Source: CAYTAP01 sp964435775 (GTDB taxonomy: Bacteria > Planctomycetota > Phycisphaerae > Tepidisphaerales > Tepidisphaeraceae). Taken from it: a stretch of 28,073 bases of DNA. Location: positions 1 to 28,073 of the forward strand of contig CAYTAP010000042.1 in the NCBI GenBank assembly GCA_964435775.1, in the 5' to 3' direction. The notes below the pieces were generated by a model. That model ran no database searches. It was not told the origin of the DNA and saw only the letters and a program-made list of their open reading frames with translations. Shown one piece after another: positions 24,630 to 28,073 of the stretch (within the stretch, counting starts at the first letter, position 1; each line of letters opens with the position of its first letter). The translations under genes and the position numbers were made by a program.

Positions 24630-24661
24630 TGCCTGGACACGGCCAGGGCCGCGTCCAGGCA
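24630..24661 (-). terminator. Terminator-like hairpin downstream of the porin gene
   Basis: TGCCTGGAC (24630-24638) pairs with GTCCAGGCA (24653-24661), and after one mismatch CGGC pairs with GCCG around the loop CAGG. On the minus strand TCTGTTT follows, a weak T-rich tail. A second hairpin, AGCCTC-TTG-GAGGCT (24668-24682), lies just ahead of it. It would end porin transcripts before the efflux promoter; it lies 175 bp past the stop, so an RNA of its own is an alternative. Confidence 0.5.
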
Positions 24662-24836
24662 TGTTGCAGCCTCTTGGAGGCTCCAGTCTGCAATTCGAGG
24701 GCCTACAAATCCCAAGCAAACATTTTCCGGACTCACCATCCCAGTCGCCCCGTGCACTGCATCGGCTGACGTGCATCGATCGGTTGTCCACATCCATCAC
24801 AAGTTGGAGGGAATGCGGCTTTGGATCGGGTTCCTC

Positions 24837-26123
24837 TTATAGCAGCAACTGGAATTGTGCCCGAAGGAGAATCTGCTCGCCGTCGCTGGCGAGGATGCCG
24901 ATGCCCGTCTGGTTGGATGGCGCGCCATCGGGGAGATAGACGGCGTCCAGGGTGAACTTGGCGTTGTGGCCTTCGAAATAATAGTTCACGCCGGCGGTTA
25001 GTTCGGAGAAGCTTCCCGTGGTCCCGCCGCGGTTGTCATCCAGGTTGATGTAGTCATATCGGCCGAAGATTTCCCAGTGCTTTCCGTCGATCAGGTAACT
25101 CGCCTGCCCGAGAAAGCCCCAGTCATAAAGATTGCCGTCGGTTCCGCCATCGGTATAGCGGCCGACATAGGCGCCATACAGTGCCACGCCATTGGTCAAC
25201 TCATACTGAGCGTCGAGGGTGTGAAGCATGGTGTTGTTTGAGCCATCCTGCGTGAGATCGGCGCCGGCTCCCAAAGCGAGCAGGTTGTTCTTGTTGGCCA
25301 GGGCGCTGAAATCTTCATAGTTTTTCCAGTCGCCGGCGAGCTTGTATTCGGCGCGCCCGGCGATTCCGAAATTGCTGCCGCTGTTGCGGAAATCGGTGTT
25401 GTGGCTTTGAGAGCCATCGGTGAGGGCGATTTCGACGTGCAAGTCATCCTTGCCGCCGCCATACAGCAGGCCGATGCCTTCGACGAAATCATCACCGCCG
25501 ATGAGGGTTTCATTGAGCAGCGAACGGTCGGCGGCGAGTTGCTTCTTGGAACTGACCTGCTGCTCGTGGGAAAGAGGGTCCTTGAACATGCCGCCGCGGA
25601 CGGACCATTGGTCGGCGAACTTGTATTTCGTCCAGGCTTCTTCCAGGCTCACCGCGCCGCCGCTGCGGCTTGACTGCCAGGTCAAGTTGTAGGTCAGGTC
25701 CTTGGAAAAGGCATGACCGGCGAAGCCGAACTTGGCCCGGCGCACCTCAAAACCTTCCTGCGTATCGCTGCCGTCGTCGGTGCTGCGGTTGTTGGCGACG
25801 TAGCGGAATTGGAATTGAATGTTGGGATTCAGTGAGAATCGCCCATCCTCACTTTGCAAAATGAACTTGCCATCCTTCCATCCACCGGTAAAAGCCGAGG
25901 GAGTCACGGCGCTGCGCTCGGCCGCGTCTTTCATCACGGCTTGCGTGGCGGCCAGGGCGTCTTGATTCGCCTGTTGTTCGGCCTTGAGTGACTGCACCTG
26001 AGCCTCCAGTGAGTCAATGCGGGTCTGAATGGCGCTGGGGGATGGGTCGGCCGCGTGCGCCGCCGCAGTGAAGCCCAATGCCGCCAGTGTCAGGACGCCA
26101 AAAGTAGAGCGACGATCAGTCAT
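24837..26123 (-). CDS. Phosphate-selective porin (OprO/OprP-like)
   Basis: A 428-residue outer-membrane porin. The signal peptide (MTDRRSTFGVLTLAALGFTA, cleavage near AHAADP) is followed by a short coiled coil (IDSLEAQVQSLKAEQQANQDALAATQ), as in trimeric members. The barrel strands include FSLNPNIQFQFRYVANN, FEVRRAKFGFAGHAFSKDLTYNLTWQ and WSVRGGMFKDPLSHEQQVSSKKQLAADRSL, which together are typical of the OprO/OprP family. The C-terminus is ILLRAQFQLLL. By family knowledge such porins favour phosphate or polyphosphate uptake and are induced in phosphate starvation, which fits the PhoR-like gene just upstream. The ATG at 26123 has GAAGGA seven bases ahead and begins the signal peptide; an upstream ATG at 26183 would add 20 residues with no function. 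Confidence 0.88.
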   Translation of the reverse strand: MTDRRSTFGVLTLAALGFTAAAHAADPSPSAIQTRIDSLEAQVQSLKAEQQANQDALAATQAVMKDAAERSAVTPSAFTGGWKDGKFILQSEDGRFSLNPNIQFQFRYVANNRSTDDGSDTQEGFEVRRAKFGFAGHAFSKDLTYNLTWQSSRSGGAVSLEEAWTKYKFADQWSVRGGMFKDPLSHEQQVSSKKQLAADRSLLNETLIGGDDFVEGIGLLYGGGKDDLHVEIALTDGSQSHNTDFRNSGSNFGIAGRAEYKLAGDWKNYEDFSALANKNNLLALGAGADLTQDGSNNTMLHTLDAQYELTNGVALYGAYVGRYTDGGTDGNLYDWGFLGQASYLIDGKHWEIFGRYDYINLDDNRGGTTGSFSELTAGVNYYFEGHNAKFTLDAVYLPDGAPSNQTGIGILASDGEQILLRAQFQLLL

Positions 26124-26212
26124 ATGCGATTCCTTCGTATACAAACCCATTCCGGCCGATCCGGGCCGTTTGCGGATGGCCAATCAGGCCATGGCCGCAT
26201 TGTGGGTTTGAT

Positions 26213-26241
26213 GACGAAGGGCAAATGAGCGGGGGATGAAG
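26213..26241 (-). promoter_or_regulatory. Pho-box-like triple 11-bp direct repeat before the porin gene
   Basis: On the minus strand CTTCATC (26235-26241), GCTCATT (26224-26230) and CTTCGTC (26213-26219) are spaced exactly 11 bp apart, each as 7 + 4 bases, the layout of PhoB boxes. CACAAT at 26199-26204, eight bp further, is a possible -10 box. It lies between the phoR-like gene and the porin gene, 90-118 bp before the chosen porin start. Confidence 0.45.
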
Positions 26242-26248
26242 ATTTGAT

Positions 26249-28054
26249 TCAGGCGCGGGCTGCTGGTGCGGGCGCGTCTGCGGCGGGCAGCGTGAGGGTA
26301 AAGCAGGAGCCCTGTCCCGGCGTGCTGATGACGCTCACGCTGCCGCGATGCACCTGGGCGATGTGCTTGACGATGGAGAGCCCCAGGCCGGTGCCTCCCA
26401 TTTCGCGGGAGCGCGAGCGATCGACGCGGTAGAATCGCTCGAAAATGCGCGGCAGGTCTTCTGGTGGAATGCCCATGCCGTTGTCGCGCACTTCCACCGC
26501 GACCTGATTGGCCCGTTGGCGAAGAGACAGGGTGATCGCGCCACCCGGCGGCGTGTACTTGACGGCGTTTTCCACGAGGTTGGCGATGGCGCGTTCCAGG
26601 TAATCGGGATTGCCGGCAACCGGCGGAAGGCCGGGCGCTGCTTCGATGCTCACGCTCTGTCCCTTTTTTTGCGCCGCCGACATGAGCAGATGCACGGCAC
26701 GGCGCGCCGTGGCTGCCACATCGACGCGAACCGCCCGGGGCACGTCGGGATGGCTCTCCAGGCTCGACAACTCCAACAGATCACTGACCAGGTTGGTCAA
26801 CTGATCGGCATGTCGTTCGATGGTGGCGAGAAAGTCCGGGCCTTTGACGGGGTCGCCCATAGCCCCATCGCGCAGGGTCTGACTGAATCCCTTGATCGCC
26901 GTCAGTGGCGTGCGCAGCTCATGGGAGACATTGGCCACGAACTCTTTGCGCAATTCCTGGTACCGCACCGACTCGGTGGCATCGTGGGCGATGAGGATCA
27001 GGCCCTGCGGCGGCTGATCCTGTGGAAACATGCGGACAGTGACTTCCAGGTGCCGACCGGCGATGGGGCCGATTTGAAATGGTTTATCCTGTCGTGTGGC
27101 TGACGCGGCATCAGGTGCAATGGCGGCCGCGGCGGCTTGCGTGATGGCTTGATCGCGAACAACTTCCCAGAGTCGCCGCCCCTGGGCCTCGGCAGCAGTG
27201 AAATCGAGCATGTCGGCGGCCGCGGTATTGACCAATACGATGCGCTGTTGCATGTCGGTGGCAATGACGCCTTCGCTCATGCTCGACAGGATCGCCAGCA
27301 GCTCAGCGTGGTCATGCGTGGTTTGCGCCAGTAACCGGCCGAGGGAATCGGCCATCGAGTTCAAGGCATCCGTCAGGGTGCCCATTTCCCCCGCATCGGT
27401 TTTCCGGATGCGCCGGTCCAGGTTGCCCCCGGCCAGTTCATCGGCGAATCGCGTCAGCCGGACCAACGGCGCCGCGTGGCGGCGGGCAAAGAGATAGCAG
27501 ATCACCCCCGCCCCGGCCATCGCCAGCAGCGCGATGGCGGCCAGTCCGGCGTAGAGCGAGCGCAGATGCCGGTCCAATGCGTTCAGATGCACCGCCAGGC
27601 GCAGGTAGCGCGGCGGCTGGTCGGTCAGGTCGATCCGCCGCGCGAAATACAACATGCCCTGGTTGAGCGTATCGCTCTGGCGCAGGCTCACGCCCTGGCC
27701 CTTGGAAGCGGCCGCGATGATCTCCGGGCGCAGGCGATGATTTTCCATGCCGGCCGGATCGGCTTCGTTGTCGGCAAGCACCGTCCCATCGGTGTTGATG
27801 ACGGTGATGCGGCAATCAAGAGCTTGTCCGAGACGCTGAATCTGCGCAGCCAGTTCGGGCGTGCGCCCCTGGCGCAGGTTGTCTTCGATCAGGCGGACGA
27901 TCAGCCAACTGTTGTCGGCGATGGCCTGGCGGGTGCGTTCGAGATAGCTGTCGCGCAGGCGCCCGGCCGCCAGCGCTCCGACGATGCCGATCGCCACGCA
28001 GATAAGCAGCAGGTAAGGCAGGAACAGGCGGCGGAAAAAGAGGCTCTTGAGCAC
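26249..28054 (-). CDS. phoR: PhoR-type phosphate-regulon sensor histidine kinase
   Basis: A 601-residue kinase with TM1 at about 9-31, an extracytoplasmic region of about 130 residues, and TM2 at about 168-190. HAMP (about 190-240, LVRLTRFADELAGGNLDRRI) and a PAS domain (about 250-360, ILSSMSEGVIATDMQQRIVLVN) follow. HisKA has FVANVSHELRTPLTAIKGF with H378, and the HATPase domain has the N box NLVENAVKYTPPGG, G1 DNGMGIP (524-530), F box FERFYRVD and G2 GGTGLGLSIVKHI. This TM-HAMP-PAS-HisKA order with a long extracytoplasmic region is the PhoR type common outside enteric bacteria. The start is GTG at 28054 with GAGG six bases upstream; the partner regulator (phoB) would be expected just beyond the right edge. 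The porin gene downstream supports a role in phosphate sensing. Confidence 0.9.
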   Translation of the reverse strand: MLKSLFFRRLFLPYLLLICVAIGIVGALAAGRLRDSYLERTRQAIADNSWLIVRLIEDNLRQGRTPELAAQIQRLGQALDCRITVINTDGTVLADNEADPAGMENHRLRPEIIAAASKGQGVSLRQSDTLNQGMLYFARRIDLTDQPPRYLRLAVHLNALDRHLRSLYAGLAAIALLAMAGAGVICYLFARRHAAPLVRLTRFADELAGGNLDRRIRKTDAGEMGTLTDALNSMADSLGRLLAQTTHDHAELLAILSSMSEGVIATDMQQRIVLVNTAAADMLDFTAAEAQGRRLWEVVRDQAITQAAAAAIAPDAASATRQDKPFQIGPIAGRHLEVTVRMFPQDQPPQGLILIAHDATESVRYQELRKEFVANVSHELRTPLTAIKGFSQTLRDGAMGDPVKGPDFLATIERHADQLTNLVSDLLELSSLESHPDVPRAVRVDVAATARRAVHLLMSAAQKKGQSVSIEAAPGLPPVAGNPDYLERAIANLVENAVKYTPPGGAITLSLRQRANQVAVEVRDNGMGIPPEDLPRIFERFYRVDRSRSREMGGTGLGLSIVKHIAQVHRGSVSVISTPGQGSCFTLTLPAADAPAPAARA

Positions 28055-28073
28055 CGTGTCCCTCGGTAAGGGG

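Larger units (their letters stand above)
24520..24836. other. Intergenic region between the porin gene and the efflux operon
   Basis: No convincing gene in 317 bp. Two hairpins (24630-24661 and 24668-24682) near the middle and the efflux operator at 24572-24591 are listed separately. Short open frames on both strands here have no ribosome-binding site or recognisable protein. Confidence 0.55.

Noticed and set aside
24548..24842. Small proteins in the space upstream of the efflux operon
   Set aside because: Open frames of about 80 codons exist on both strands but overlap hairpins, lack ribosome-binding sites and show no recognisable protein character.

Overview
The window looks like a scaffold from a GC-rich Gram-negative bacterium, most likely a member of the Planctomycetota (a Phycisphaerae-like lineage is my guess). 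I infer this from the outer-membrane machinery (OprP-type porin, TolC/HlyD/RND export, C-terminal-aromatic beta-barrel), the sulfatase + TIM-barrel isomerase + SGNH hydrolase gene style, and the many small intergenic repeat families that I associate with such genomes. No 16S or other decisive marker is present. A run of exactly ten Ns at 2411-2420 shows that two contigs were joined there.

Left part (1-2590): the N-terminal 711 codons of a minus-strand SNF2-family helicase run off the left edge. Then come a 5' tRNA-Gly fragment cut by the N gap and an intact tRNA-Gly(TCC). Middle-left (2626-13105): a hypothetical acidic protein, a clan GH-A cellulase-like glycoside hydrolase, a serine-type sulfatase, an SGNH esterase, a sugar-phosphate isomerase/epimerase-like TIM barrel, two translationally coupled small membrane proteins, a PLP-dependent trans-sulfuration enzyme and an outer-membrane beta-barrel protein. 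The first, second and fourth of the carbohydrate-related genes could act on one sulfated or acylated glycan, but orientation changes show they are not one operon. The spaces between these genes are full of short repeats: GTAGGGT palindromes, heptamer tandems (period 7) and decamer tandems with inverted ends (period 10).

Right part (13.4-28 kb): the repeats become rare and all genes are on the minus strand. It starts at a tRNA-Thr(CGT)-like 3' half (13368-13409), a possible attachment-site scar. Next are an uncharacterised two-gene module with a 116-bp overlap and its own sigma70-like promoter (13594-15694), then a response regulator/histidine kinase pair coupled by ATGA, a PepSY protein, and an outer-membrane-factor / membrane-fusion / RND-permease efflux operon with ATGA overlaps at both junctions. 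Last come an OprP-like phosphate-selective porin and a PhoR-type histidine kinase that begins with GTG close to the right edge.

Regulatory reading: the same direct repeat, CATCAT-N5-CATCAT (11-bp period, 10-11 bp upstream of a -10-like box), sits upstream of both the PepSY gene and the efflux operon. This is the geometry of OmpR/PhoB-family operators, so the linked response regulator probably controls both units. A related three-unit 11-bp repeat lies upstream of the porin beside phoR, as expected for a Pho-controlled gene. The most interesting candidates are this shared operator circuit, the uncharacterised two-gene module next to the tRNA scar, and the symmetric repeat brackets around the SGNH gene.
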